64,000 nt of DNA from the NCBI RefSeq assembly GCF_024171725.1, contig NZ_JAMTCG010000005.1, positions 248,001-312,000 on the forward strand, in the 5' to 3' direction. Source of the stretch: Williamsia serinedens. Its GTDB lineage: Bacteria; Actinomycetota; Actinomycetes; Mycobacteriales; Mycobacteriaceae. The position numbers were made by a program, and so were the translations under genes. The notes under the pieces are model-generated. The model did not search any database and had not been told where the DNA came from. It saw only the letters and a list, made by a program, of their open reading frames with translations. Below, piece after piece: positions 17,157 through 26,172 of the stretch; position 1 is the first letter of the stretch, and each line of letters begins with the position of its first letter.

Positions 17157-17185
17157 TTGCGCGAGGGATGCGCCGTCGTTAATGT
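17157..17185 (+). promoter_or_regulatory. Probable promoter of the polyol operon
   Basis: TTGCGC (17157-17162) and TAATGT (17180-17185) are separated by 17 nt and resemble -35 and -10 boxes. The Shine-Dalgarno GAGGAGAAG lies just before the ATG at 17242. Confidence 0.5.
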
Positions 17186-17241
17186 GACTGCCACCACAGA
17201 TCCGGTGACGCATGACGCGGCTCACCGCGCGAGGAGAAGAC

Positions 17242-18336
17242 ATGAGCGAGATCCCCGAGAAGATGCAGGCCGTGGTGTGCCACGGGCCGGAGGACTACCG
17301 GCTCGAGGAGGTGGTCGTGCCCACACCCGGCCCCGGGGAGGCCCTGGTCGCCGTCGAGGCGGTCGGCATCTGCGCGAGCGACCTGAAGTGCTACCACGGT
17401 GCCGCCAAGTTCTGGGGTGACGAGAACCGTCCCGCCTGGGCCGAGACCATGGTGATCCCCGGCCATGAGTTCGCCGGTCGCGTCGTGCAGCTCGACGATG
17501 CCGCCGCGCGGCGCTGGGGCATCGCCGTGGGTGACCGGGTGGTCTCCGAGCAGATCGTGCCGTGTTGGGAGTGCCGCTTCTGTCGTCGCGGCGAGTACCA
17601 CATGTGCGCACCGCACGACCTCTACGGATTCAAGCGCCGCACCCCCGGCGCGATGGCGTCGTACATGGTGTTCCCTGCCGAGGCCCTGGTGCACAAGGTC
17701 CCCGGTGACATCGCCCCACAGCACGCCGCGTTCGCCGAGCCGCTCTCGTGCTCGCTGCACGCCGTCGAGCGCGCGCGGATCCAGTTCGAGGACACCGTCG
17801 TCGTCGCCGGCTGCGGCCCCATCGGCCTCGGCATGATCGCCGGCGCGAAGTCCAAGAACCCCATGCGCGTCATCGCCCTGGACATGGCACCGGAGAAGCT
17901 CGAGCTCGCGACGAGGTGCGGTGCCGATTTGACGATCAACATCGCCGAGGAGGACGCGATCGCGATCGTCCGCGACCTCACCGAGGGCTACGGCGCCGAC
18001 GTGTACCTCGAGGGCACCGGCCACCCGTCGGCCGTGGGGCAGGGGCTGAACATCCTCCGCAAGCTCGGTCGCTACGTCGAGTACGGCGTCTTCGGCAGTG
18101 AGGCGTCCGTCGACTGGAGCATCATCAGCGACGACAAGGAGCTCGACGTCCTCGGTGCTCACCTCGGACCGAACTGCTGGCCCGCGGCGATCGCGATGAT
18201 CGAGTCGGGACGCCTCCCGATGGACGAGATCTGCACGCACCAGTTCCCGCTCGCCGAGTTCCAGAAGGGCCTCGACATGGTCGGGTCCGGCCGGGAGTCG
18301 GTCAAGGTCTCCCTCATCCCCGAGGCGGCGGTCTGA
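17242..18336 (+). CDS. Zinc-dependent medium-chain polyol dehydrogenase (erythritol/threitol dehydrogenase-like)
   Basis: A 364-residue MDR dehydrogenase. Catalytic zinc site: Cys in GICASDLKCYHG and GHEF. Structural zinc: four cysteines in CWECRFCRRGEYHMC. Rossmann motif: VAGCGPIGLGM. It oxidises a secondary alcohol with NAD. The RpiB and DhaK partners in this operon are those used for tetritols in M. smegmatis, so erythritol or L-threitol is the leading candidate substrate (inference). The ATG at 17242 has a strong GAGGAG site. Its stop overlaps the start of the binding-protein gene (TGATG). Confidence 0.88.
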   Translation: MSEIPEKMQAVVCHGPEDYRLEEVVVPTPGPGEALVAVEAVGICASDLKCYHGAAKFWGDENRPAWAETMVIPGHEFAGRVVQLDDAAARRWGIAVGDRVVSEQIVPCWECRFCRRGEYHMCAPHDLYGFKRRTPGAMASYMVFPAEALVHKVPGDIAPQHAAFAEPLSCSLHAVERARIQFEDTVVVAGCGPIGLGMIAGAKSKNPMRVIALDMAPEKLELATRCGADLTINIAEEDAIAIVRDLTEGYGADVYLEGTGHPSAVGQGLNILRKLGRYVEYGVFGSEASVDWSIISDDKELDVLGAHLGPNCWPAAIAMIESGRLPMDEICTHQFPLAEFQKGLDMVGSGRESVKVSLIPEAAV

Positions 18337-19760
18337 TGGCGTCGCAGGGATCCCCGATGGACCGGCGCTTCTCGCGCCGGGACGTGTTGCGCGCGATAGG
18401 CATCGCGGGTGCCGCGGCGGCGACGGTGCCGATCCTCGGTGCCTGCGGTATCGGCGGTCGCGTGAACGAGCCCAACGGCGCGTCGGCGGTCACGGGGGCG
18501 TTCGACTGGAAGAGCCAGAAGGGCCAGACGCTCTCGATCCTGCAGACCCCGCACCCGTACCAGCTCTCGTACCAGCCGCTGCTGGCCGAGTTCACCGAAC
18601 TGACCGGCATCGAGGTGAAGGTCGATCTCGTCCCCGAGGCCGACTACTTCACCAAGCTGAACACCGAACTCGCCGGTGGTACCGGCAAACACGACTGCTT
18701 CATGCTCGGTGCCTACTTCATCTGGCAGTACGGCCCGCCCGGGTGGCTCGAGGACCTCGGCCCGTGGATCGCCAACGCCTCGGCGACGAACCAGGGGTAC
18801 GACTTCGAGGACATCTTCGAAGGCCTGCGACAGTCCACGCGGTGGGATTTCGAGCTCGGCAACCCGATCGGCTCGGGCGGCCAGTGGGCCATCCCGTGGG
18901 GCTTCGAGAACAACGTCGTCGCCTACAACAAGGCCTACTTCGACCGCCGCGGCATCAAGCTCCCGACCACGTTCGACGATTTCATCCAGCTCGCCACCGA
19001 TCTCACCGACCGGTCGGAGAACCGCTACGGCATCGCCACCCGCGGGTCGAAGTCGTGGGCGACCATCCACCCCGGCTTCATGACGCAGTACACGCGTGAG
19101 GGCGCCGTCGACTACCGCGTCCAGGGCTCCGACCTCATCGCGGAGATGAACAGCCCGAAGGCGGTCGAGTTCACGAAGAAGTGGACCGAGATGCAGAAGG
19201 CTGCCGGGCCGACGTCGTGGACCACCTACGACTACCCGCAGGCCACCGGTGATCTCGGCGACGGGACCGCGATGATGGTCTACGACGCCGACTCCGCGAC
19301 GTACCCGAAGAACAAGCCGGGCGCGAGCAAGGAGGCCGGCAACCTCGGCTGGTACCCGGGCCCCGCCGGGCCCGACGGCAACTACCGGACGAACCTGTGG
19401 ACGTGGAGCTGGGCGATGAACGCCCGCTCGAAGCGCAAGCCCGCGGCCTGGCTGTTCATGCAGTGGGCGACCGGCAAGGAGTCGATGAACAAGGCCGTCG
19501 AGGGCGGCATCTACGCCGATCCCGTACGGAAGTCGGTGTTCGACACCACGTTCACGCGCATCGCGGCGAACCAGCCCGGCTACCTCGAGACCTTCGAGAC
19601 CGTCATCGGCTCGTCGAAGATCCAGTTCACCCCGCAGAAGAAGTTCTTCGACACGACGAAGGACTGGGCGGTGGCGCTCCAGGACATCTACGGCGGCGAC
19701 GACGCGCAGTCGCGGCTGAACAGCCTGGCCAAGACCAACACGTCCAAAGTCAACCTGTAG
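18336..19760 (+). CDS. ABC transporter sugar/polyol-binding lipoprotein, Tat-exported
   Basis: A 474-residue family-1 extracellular solute-binding protein. The N-terminus has a twin-arginine motif (SRRDVLRAIG), a hydrophobic stretch and lipobox LGAC, so it is a Tat-exported lipoprotein. The mature domain shows EFTELTGIEVKVDLVPEADY and WAIPWGFENNVVAYNKAYFD typical of sugar-binding proteins. It delivers substrate to the two permeases downstream. The start overlaps the dehydrogenase stop; an internal ATG at 18357 is the alternative. Confidence 0.9.
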   Translation: MASQGSPMDRRFSRRDVLRAIGIAGAAAATVPILGACGIGGRVNEPNGASAVTGAFDWKSQKGQTLSILQTPHPYQLSYQPLLAEFTELTGIEVKVDLVPEADYFTKLNTELAGGTGKHDCFMLGAYFIWQYGPPGWLEDLGPWIANASATNQGYDFEDIFEGLRQSTRWDFELGNPIGSGGQWAIPWGFENNVVAYNKAYFDRRGIKLPTTFDDFIQLATDLTDRSENRYGIATRGSKSWATIHPGFMTQYTREGAVDYRVQGSDLIAEMNSPKAVEFTKKWTEMQKAAGPTSWTTYDYPQATGDLGDGTAMMVYDADSATYPKNKPGASKEAGNLGWYPGPAGPDGNYRTNLWTWSWAMNARSKRKPAAWLFMQWATGKESMNKAVEGGIYADPVRKSVFDTTFTRIAANQPGYLETFETVIGSSKIQFTPQKKFFDTTKDWAVALQDIYGGDDAQSRLNSLAKTNTSKVNL

Positions 19761-19774
19761 AGGGCGGGACCACC

Positions 19775-20731
19775 ATGTCAACCCAGACGTCGACGCCCAC
19801 CGAGGCGTCCTCCGCCGCACCGGATCCGGTGCCCGGCAGGTCGTTGCCGGAGGTGCCCTCCTGGCGCCGACGGCTCCGGCCCTACCTGCTGTCGCTCCCC
19901 GCGGTGGCGATCGTCATCGGCATCCTCTACCCGTTCGTGGTGGGCGCCTACTACGCGTTCCTGAACTACGCCGCGGTCAACCCCGACCCGGTCTTCGTGT
20001 GGTTCGACAACTTCAAGTCCGTCCTCGGGGACGAGATCTTCTGGTCGAGCGTGCGCACCACCGCGGTCTTCGCGGTCGGTGCGACGCTCCTCGAGACGCT
20101 CCTCGGCGTGGGACTCGCGTTGCTGCTCAACAGGTCCAGCATCGTCGGGAAGATCTTCGAGAAGGTGCTCATCCTGCCGCTGATGATCGCGCCCGTCATC
20201 GCGGGCGTGATCTGGAAGCTGATGTTCAACCCGCAGTTCGGCATCCTCAACCACGTCTTCGGTCTCGGCAGCACGTTCGACTGGCTGTCGAAGTCGAACG
20301 CGCTGTTCTCGGTGATCCTCGTCGACATCTGGATCTTCACCCCGTTCGTCGCGATCCTGGTGCTCGCCGGCATCCGGTCGCTGCCGAAGGAGCCGTTCGA
20401 GGCCTCCGAGATCGACGGCGCCGGGTGGTTCTACATGTTCCGAAAGCTGATGCTGCCGATGATCTGGCCGTACATCCTGGTGGCCGTCATCTTCCGGTTC
20501 ATGGACAACCTCAAGGTGTTCGACCACATCTACGTCCTCACCGCGGGTGGCCCGGGTGTCGCGACCCGCACCCTGCAGATCGGTGCGTTCGAGGACTCGA
20601 TCATCAACCTCGACTACTCCCGCGGCAGCACCTACATGCTGCTGCTCTGGATCCTCGTGTTCATCACCGCACGCATCCTCGTGGGCGTGCTGGGCAAGGC
20701 GCAGCGTCGTGCTGCCGGAGCGGAGTCCTGA
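19775..20731 (+). CDS. ABC transporter permease (MalF-type)
   Basis: A 318-residue permease with about six transmembrane helices after a cytoplasmic N-terminal tail (LLSLPAVAIVIGILYPFVVG is the first). The ATPase-coupling EAA loop reads EASEIDGAGWFYMFRKLMLP. Forms the membrane channel with the next gene product. Stop and next start overlap (TGATG at 20729-20733). Confidence 0.9.
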   Translation: MSTQTSTPTEASSAAPDPVPGRSLPEVPSWRRRLRPYLLSLPAVAIVIGILYPFVVGAYYAFLNYAAVNPDPVFVWFDNFKSVLGDEIFWSSVRTTAVFAVGATLLETLLGVGLALLLNRSSIVGKIFEKVLILPLMIAPVIAGVIWKLMFNPQFGILNHVFGLGSTFDWLSKSNALFSVILVDIWIFTPFVAILVLAGIRSLPKEPFEASEIDGAGWFYMFRKLMLPMIWPYILVAVIFRFMDNLKVFDHIYVLTAGGPGVATRTLQIGAFEDSIINLDYSRGSTYMLLLWILVFITARILVGVLGKAQRRAAGAES

Positions 20732-21633
20732 TGGCCGGCATTCGTGTCCCCAAGCCGCACCTCCCGCGTCGAGAGGAGCTGCTGCCCGGTCGCAAGCGAA
20801 TCACCGGCGGGTCGGTCGCAGCCGACCTCACCCTCCTGGTGTGGTTCGTCTTCTCGCTGTTCCCGATCGCGTGGATGGTGATCCTCGCGCTGAAGAACTC
20901 GGCCGAGCAGACCACGACGTACTTCTCGTTCAGCCCGACGTGGTCGAACTTCGCCACCGTGCTCTCGAGCAAGGGCGAGCGGATGACCAGCGTCGACTTC
21001 ACCGCGTCGCTGTGGACCAGCGTCCTCAACTGTGGTGGCGCGGTGATCGTCTCGCTGGTGATCGGCATCCCCGCGGCCTACGCGGCCGGTCGGTGGAAGT
21101 ACCGCGGCAGCGACGACCTGATGTTCCAGATGCTCTCGTTCCGGTTCGCCCCGGAGCTGATGGTGATCGTCCCGTTGTTCGTCATCTACAACCAGGTGGG
21201 TCTGTTCGACACCAAGGTCGGCATGATCTGGGTGCTGCAGTTGGTGACGATGCCGCTGGTCGTGTGGATCCTGCGGTCCTACTTCCAGGATCTCCCCGAG
21301 GACCTCGAGCAGGCCGCCCTCCTCGACGGGTACACCCGCAGCCGCGCGTTCGTCATGGTCGCGCTGCCGATGGTGCGCCCCGGCATCGCGGCCGCCGCGC
21401 TGTTGGCGTTCATCTTCGCCTGGAACAACTACGTGTTCCCGCTGATCCTCGCCGACAGCAACGCCGGCACGGTCACCGTCGCCATCACCAAGTTCCTCGG
21501 TGGCGGCGGCCAGGCCTACTACAACCTCACCGCCGCGGCGGCGGTGATCGCAGCCCTGCCCCCGCTGGTCCTGGCGCTGACCATCCAGCGGTACCTCGTG
21601 CGGGGCCTGTCCTTCGGAGCGGTGAAATCCTGA
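20731..21633 (+). CDS. ABC transporter permease (MalG-type)
   Basis: A 300-residue permease, second half of the channel. First helix LTLLVWFVFSLFPIAWMVIL; EAA loop EQAALLDGYTRSRAFVMVAL near the C-terminus. The stop overlaps the start of the first ATPase gene (TGATG), so the two subunits are probably made in equal amounts. Confidence 0.9.
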   Translation: MAGIRVPKPHLPRREELLPGRKRITGGSVAADLTLLVWFVFSLFPIAWMVILALKNSAEQTTTYFSFSPTWSNFATVLSSKGERMTSVDFTASLWTSVLNCGGAVIVSLVIGIPAAYAAGRWKYRGSDDLMFQMLSFRFAPELMVIVPLFVIYNQVGLFDTKVGMIWVLQLVTMPLVVWILRSYFQDLPEDLEQAALLDGYTRSRAFVMVALPMVRPGIAAAALLAFIFAWNNYVFPLILADSNAGTVTVAITKFLGGGGQAYYNLTAAAAVIAALPPLVLALTIQRYLVRGLSFGAVKS

Positions 21634-22766
21634 TGGCCACAATGGAACTGCGCGGACTGCGCAAGACCTACGGAAAGACGACAGCGGTGTCCGACATCTC
21701 CGTCGACATCGCCGACGGCGAGTTCTTCGTCATCCTCGGCCCCAGCGGGGCGGGGAAGACGACGACTCTCAAGTCGATCGCCGGGCTCGTCGACGTCGAC
21801 GCCGGTTCGGTGCACATCGGTGGTGTCGACATGACCCGGGTGGAGCCGTATCACCGCAACGTCGCGATGGCGTTCGAGAGCTATGCGCTCTACCCGCAGA
21901 AGACGGTCAGTGAGAACCTGGCGTCGCCGCTCAAATCCGGTCGCACGGGCAAGTACTCGTCGGCCCAGCGGGGCGAGCGCATCGACCAGGTGACCACCAC
22001 CCTCGGCATCAACCATCTGCTGCAGCGGTTCCCGCGGGAGCTGTCGAACGGGCAACGGCAGCGTGTGGCCCTCGGCCGAGTGCTGGTGCGCCCGGCCGAC
22101 GTCTACCTGCTCGACGAGCCGCTGAGCCATCTCGACGCGAAGCTCCGCGCGGCCATGCGCGCCGAGCTCAAGCAGCTCGGCCAGATGTCGAACACCACGA
22201 CGGTGTACGTCACGCACGACTACCAGGAGGCCCTCGCCCTCGGTGACCGCATCGCGGTCATGCGAGAGGGCGAGCTCGTGCAGATCGGTACACCGCAGGA
22301 GATCTGGCGACGTCCGGCGGACACGTTCGTCGCCCGGGCGCTCGGTCAGCCGGAGATGAACCTGCTCGACGCGGTGGTCGACGCCGGTGACGGGGGCGCG
22401 ACGTTCCGCCTCGGCGACGGCAGCGTCGACCTCGCGGTTCCCGCCGGTGCGCAGGTGTCGCGGGGCGACCGTGTGCGCGTCGGGCTGCGTCCGTGCGACC
22501 TGTCCGTCGGGGACGGATCCGCGGAGGGAATCCGTGGTCGGGTCCTGCTTGCCGAACGTCTCGGTCGCAACGTCGAACTCACGGTGCAGGCGGGCGGCGA
22601 GCAGGTCGTCGTGCTCGTCTCCAGTCGCTCCGGGGTCGGCGAGGGATCCGAGGTGACGCTGACCGTCGCCCCCGACGACATCCACCTCTTCGCCGCCGGC
22701 TCCGGCGGCGAGGACACCGCCCGGCTCGACGCCGTGCGGACCAGCAGCATGGAGGCACTCGCATGA
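21633..22766 (+). CDS. ABC transporter ATP-binding protein (first of two)
   Basis: A 377-residue sugar-importer ATPase: Walker A GPSGAGKT (36-43), signature LSNGQRQRVALGR (Asn replaces the second position's usual Gly), Walker B VYLLDEPLSHLDAK, H-loop YVTHDY, and a C-terminal MalK-type regulatory beta domain. The Q-loop position is Glu82 in MAFESYALYP, not the usual Gln. A different ATPase follows directly, so the transporter probably uses a heterodimer, as in the glycerol importer GlpST. ATGA overlap links it to the next gene. Confidence 0.9.
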   Translation: MATMELRGLRKTYGKTTAVSDISVDIADGEFFVILGPSGAGKTTTLKSIAGLVDVDAGSVHIGGVDMTRVEPYHRNVAMAFESYALYPQKTVSENLASPLKSGRTGKYSSAQRGERIDQVTTTLGINHLLQRFPRELSNGQRQRVALGRVLVRPADVYLLDEPLSHLDAKLRAAMRAELKQLGQMSNTTTVYVTHDYQEALALGDRIAVMREGELVQIGTPQEIWRRPADTFVARALGQPEMNLLDAVVDAGDGGATFRLGDGSVDLAVPAGAQVSRGDRVRVGLRPCDLSVGDGSAEGIRGRVLLAERLGRNVELTVQAGGEQVVVLVSSRSGVGEGSEVTLTVAPDDIHLFAAGSGGEDTARLDAVRTSSMEALA

Positions 22767-23938
22767 GCATCCTGTCCGAACGCCGTCGCGGCGGCGAGCA
22801 GGTGACACAGGGCGCGCAGAGTCTGACCCTGTCGGACCTGGTGAAGACCTACTCGGCCCGGGGGCGGGAGGAGTTCCGCGCCGTCAAGGGACTGAACCTG
22901 GCCATCGAGCCCGGCGAATTGATCGCGCTGCTCGGACCGTCCGGCTGCGGGAAGACCACGACGCTGCGGATGATCGCGGGTCTGGAGACGGTGACCAGCG
23001 GGTCGATCCGCATCGGCGACACCGAGGTCTCGCAGATGCCGGCGGCGCAGCGACGCGTCGGCGTCGGCTTCGAGAGCTACGCGCTCTATCCGCCGATGTC
23101 GGTGCGCGAGAACCTCCTCTACGGGCTGAAGGCCCGCAAGGTGCCCGACGCCGCCGCCAAGGTCGACGCCATCGCCGAGCGCCTCGAGATGACCGACATG
23201 ATGGACCTCCGCCCGGCCGGGTTGTCGAGCGGTCAGAAGCAGCGCGTCGCCCTGGCGCGTGCGCTCGTGCGGAACCCGCCGGTGCTGTTGCTGGACGAGC
23301 CGCTGAGCCACCTCGACGCGTCCGCGCGTCAGCGGGTCCGCCGCGAACTCAAGGTGCTGCAGCGCGAGTTCGGCTACACCACGATCGTCGTCACCCACGA
23401 CCAGGTGGAGGCGCTCTCGCTCGCCGACCGTCTCGCCGTGATGGACGGCGGTGTGGTGCAGCAGTTCGGGACCCCCGACGAGGTCTTCGACGACCCGTCC
23501 AACCTCTTCGTCGCGCAGTTCGTCGGCGAGCCCGCGATCACCGTCCTCCCGGGCGTGGCGCGGCATCGCGACGGTCGCGTCGTCGTCGAGATCGGTTCGG
23601 GTGGTGGGGCCCTGGCGACCACCGTCGAGTCCGTCGCCGACGGCACCGCGGTGACGGTCGGGATCCGTCCCCAGGACGCGACCGTCCGCGCTGCGGACGA
23701 GACGCAGGGTACGGGTGTACCGGCCGCGGCGACATCGGGTGTCTCCGCCACCGTCGCGTACTTCGAGCATCTGCTCGAGTTCGGCCTCGCCACCGCGACC
23801 GTGCCCGGGCGCGAGGAGGGCATCGTCGTCGCGACGCCGCCCGAGCAGACGTGGTCCGCCGAGGACCGCGTCGTCGTCGACGCCCCGGCCGAACGCGTCT
23901 ACCTCTTCGACGCGTCGAGTGGGGAGCGTCTACGGTGA
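22763..23938 (+). CDS. ABC transporter ATP-binding protein (second of two)
   Basis: A 391-residue partner ATPase with a longer N-terminal extension. Walker A GPSGCGKT (58-65), signature LSSGQKQRVALAR, Walker B VLLLDEPLSHLDAS, H-loop VVTHDQ, and a C-terminal TOBE-like domain. As in its neighbour the Q-loop residue is Glu (Glu104, VGFESYALYP). Its last codon overlaps the GTG of the kinase gene (GTGA). Confidence 0.9.
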   Translation: MSILSERRRGGEQVTQGAQSLTLSDLVKTYSARGREEFRAVKGLNLAIEPGELIALLGPSGCGKTTTLRMIAGLETVTSGSIRIGDTEVSQMPAAQRRVGVGFESYALYPPMSVRENLLYGLKARKVPDAAAKVDAIAERLEMTDMMDLRPAGLSSGQKQRVALARALVRNPPVLLLDEPLSHLDASARQRVRRELKVLQREFGYTTIVVTHDQVEALSLADRLAVMDGGVVQQFGTPDEVFDDPSNLFVAQFVGEPAITVLPGVARHRDGRVVVEIGSGGGALATTVESVADGTAVTVGIRPQDATVRAADETQGTGVPAAATSGVSATVAYFEHLLEFGLATATVPGREEGIVVATPPEQTWSAEDRVVVDAPAERVYLFDASSGERLR

Positions 23939-25674
23939 CCCGCCTGCACGACGACCCGGCGCAGTTCACCGACGACATGCTGACCGGCTTCCTCGACGTC
24001 CACGCCGACCGTGTCGCGGGCGTGCGGGGAGGCGTGGTGCGCGCGACGACCACCCCGCGCGGGAAGGTGGCGGTGGTGGTCGGCGGCGGGTCCGGGCACT
24101 ACCCGGCCTTCTGCGGCGTCGTCGGTCCCGGGTTCGCCGACGGTGCCGTGGTGGGTAACATCTTCACCTCGCCGTCGGCCGACGACGCGACCTCGGTCGC
24201 GCGGGCCGCGCACTCCGACGCGGGCGTGCTGCTCACCACCGGCAACTACGCCGGGGATGTCATGAACTTCGGCCTCGCGGTCACGCAGCTGCGGTCGGAG
24301 GGGATCGACGCCGAGTACGTCGCGGTCACCGACGACGTCGCCAGCGCGCCGGTCGGTGAGGAACCGCGGCGACGCGGCATCGCCGGGGACTTTACGGTGT
24401 TCAAGTGCGCGTCGGCCGCTGCGGAGGAGGGCGCCGATCTCGCGGAGGTCGTTCGCGTGGCGCGTGCCGCCAACGACGCCACCCGCACCCTCGGTGTCGC
24501 CTTCGACGGCTGCACCATGCCCGGCGCGAGCGATCCCCTGTTCACCGTGCCCGTGGGACAGATGGGCGTCGGCCTCGGCATCCACGGCGAGCCCGGCGTG
24601 TCCGACGAACCTCTGCCGACGGCCGCAGACCTCGCCCGCACCCTCGTCGACGGCGTGCTGGCCGAGGAGCCCGCCGACCGCACCGGACGGATCGCCGTGA
24701 TCCTCAACGGTCTCGGACGCACCAAGTACGAGGAGCTGTTCGTCGTGTGGGGGAGCGTCGCGCGCCTGCTGCGCGAGCGCGGGTACACCATAGTGGAGCC
24801 CGAGGTCGGTGAGCTGGTCACCAGCCTCGACATGGCCGGGTGCTCGCTGACGGTGATGTGGCTCGACGAGGAACTCGAACGTCTGTGGACCGCGCCCGCC
24901 GACACGCCGGCGTACCGCAAGGGCGTCGCGGTGACGGATCGCGGGGAGCGGCGATCCGCCGACGACTCCGCCACCACCGAGACCGTCGACCCGTCGCTGC
25001 TGTCCGACGACGACGGTCGCGACGCGGCGGCCCGCATCGCGCGGACGCTGAGAGCGATGGCCGCGATGCTGGCCGACGCCGAGGACGAGCTCGGCCGCAT
25101 CGACGCCGTCGCCGGCGACGGCGACCACGGCCGCGGGATGGTCAAGGGATCCTCGGCGGGCGCGCGGGCCGCCGACGAGGCGGTCGAGGCGGGCGCCGGT
25201 CCGTCGTCGACACTGGCCGCCGCCGGATCGGCGTGGGCGTCGCAGGCCGGCGGCACATCCGGCGTGCTCTGGGGAGCGATGCTCACCGCGATCGGCGCGG
25301 CCCTCGGCGACACCGGCAGGCCCGACGGCACGGCCATCGCGCAGGGCGTGCGCGACGGGTACGACGCGCTCATCGCCCTCGGCGGTGCCGCGCCGGGGGA
25401 CAAGACGATGCTCGACGCCCTCGGCCCGTTCGTCGACGACCTCGAGCGTGGTCTCGCCGACGGCAGCCCGTGGCAGGAGGCGTGGACACACGCCGCCGAG
25501 GTCGCCACCACCGCGGCCGCGGACACCGCGCAGTTGCGGCCCCGCGTCGGCCGCGCCCGACCGCTCGCCGAGCGCAGCGTCGGCACCCCCGACGCCGGCG
25601 CCACGTCCCTGGCCATGTGCGCGCAGACCGTCGCGTCCGAACTGGCCACCCACACCACAGGAGGTCCGCGATGA
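23935..25674 (+). CDS. DhaK-DhaL fusion kinase (dihydroxyacetone / erythrulose kinase)
   Basis: A 579-residue ATP-dependent fusion. The DhaK half (1-330) contains [16 protein letters not shown] and His217 in GIHGEPG, the residue that forms a covalent hemiaminal with ketose substrates. The DhaL half (about 360-579) has the Mg-ATP motif GDGDHG (394-399). Such kinases act on dihydroxyacetone or, in M. smegmatis tetritol catabolism, D-erythrulose. The neighbouring RpiB points to erythrulose. GTG start overlaps the ATPase stop; the stop overlaps RpiB. Confidence 0.9.
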   Translation: MTRLHDDPAQFTDDMLTGFLDVHADRVAGVRGGVVRATTTPRGKVAVVVGGGSGHYPAFCGVVGPGFADGAVVGNIFTSPSADDATSVARAAHSDAGVLLTTGNYAGDVMNFGLAVTQLRSEGIDAEYVAVTDDVASAPVGEEPRRRGIAGDFTVFKCASAAAEEGADLAEVVRVARAANDATRTLGVAFDGCTMPGASDPLFTVPVGQMGVGLGIHGEPGVSDEPLPTAADLARTLVDGVLAEEPADRTGRIAVILNGLGRTKYEELFVVWGSVARLLRERGYTIVEPEVGELVTSLDMAGCSLTVMWLDEELERLWTAPADTPAYRKGVAVTDRGERRSADDSATTETVDPSLLSDDDGRDAAARIARTLRAMAAMLADAEDELGRIDAVAGDGDHGRGMVKGSSAGARAADEAVEAGAGPSSTLAAAGSAWASQAGGTSGVLWGAMLTAIGAALGDTGRPDGTAIAQGVRDGYDALIALGGAAPGDKTMLDALGPFVDDLERGLADGSPWQEAWTHAAEVATTAAADTAQLRPRVGRARPLAERSVGTPDAGATSLAMCAQTVASELATHTTGGPR

Positions 25675-26144
25675 GCGAGAAGTTCCGGATCGTCGTCGGT
25701 GCCGACGACGCCGGTCTGGAGTACAAGGAGATCCTCAAGCGGGACCTCGAGGCCGACGGCCGTGTCGAGGTGGTCACCGACGTCGGGGTGTCCGGAGACG
25801 CCGACCACACCGCGTACCCGCACGTCGCGGTGGCGGCGGCTCGGATGGTCGCGGACGGTGAGGCCGACCGGGCCCTGCTGGTGTGCGGGACCGGGCTCGG
25901 GATGGCGATCAGTGCCAACAAGGTGGCCGGGATCCGCGCCGTGACCGCCCACGACAGCTTCTCGGTGGAACGGTCGGTGCTCTCGAACGACGCGCAGGTC
26001 CTGTGCTTCGGACAGCGCGTCGTCGGCGTCGAGTTGGCCCGTCGGCTCGCCAAGGAGTGGCTGGAGTACACCTTCGACCAGTCGAGCGCCTCGGCGGCGA
26101 AGGTCGATGCCCTGCGGGGATACGAGTCCGGCGGGGACTGCTGA
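25671..26144 (+). CDS. RpiB/LacAB-family sugar-phosphate isomerase
   Basis: A 157-residue isomerase of the RpiB family, cytoplasmic. Landmarks: [17 protein letters not shown], then the catalytic-Cys loop [23 protein letters not shown]. In tetritol catabolism an RpiB paralogue converts D-erythrulose 4-phosphate to D-erythrose 4-phosphate, which enters the pentose phosphate pathway. Ribose 5-phosphate isomerase activity is the alternative. Good Shine-Dalgarno (CAGGAGG) before ATG 25671. Last gene of the island. Confidence 0.88.
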   Translation: MSEKFRIVVGADDAGLEYKEILKRDLEADGRVEVVTDVGVSGDADHTAYPHVAVAAARMVADGEADRALLVCGTGLGMAISANKVAGIRAVTAHDSFSVERSVLSNDAQVLCFGQRVVGVELARRLAKEWLEYTFDQSSASAAKVDALRGYESGGDC

Positions 26145-26158
26145 GCGCGGTCCTCCAG

Positions 26159-26164
26159 TAGGAT
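26159..26164 (+). promoter_or_regulatory. Probable -10 box of leaderless cysS
   Basis: TAGGAT ends 8 nt before the GTG start at 26173, and no Shine-Dalgarno is visible. This places transcription start at the start codon and separates cysS expression from the polyol operon. Confidence 0.5.
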
Positions 26165-26172
26165 CGCCGCAC

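Noticed and set aside
23899-25653. 584-codon minus-strand open frame opposite the DhaK-DhaL gene
   Set aside because: Antisense shadow caused by high GC. The plus strand has clear kinase motifs and operon overlaps.
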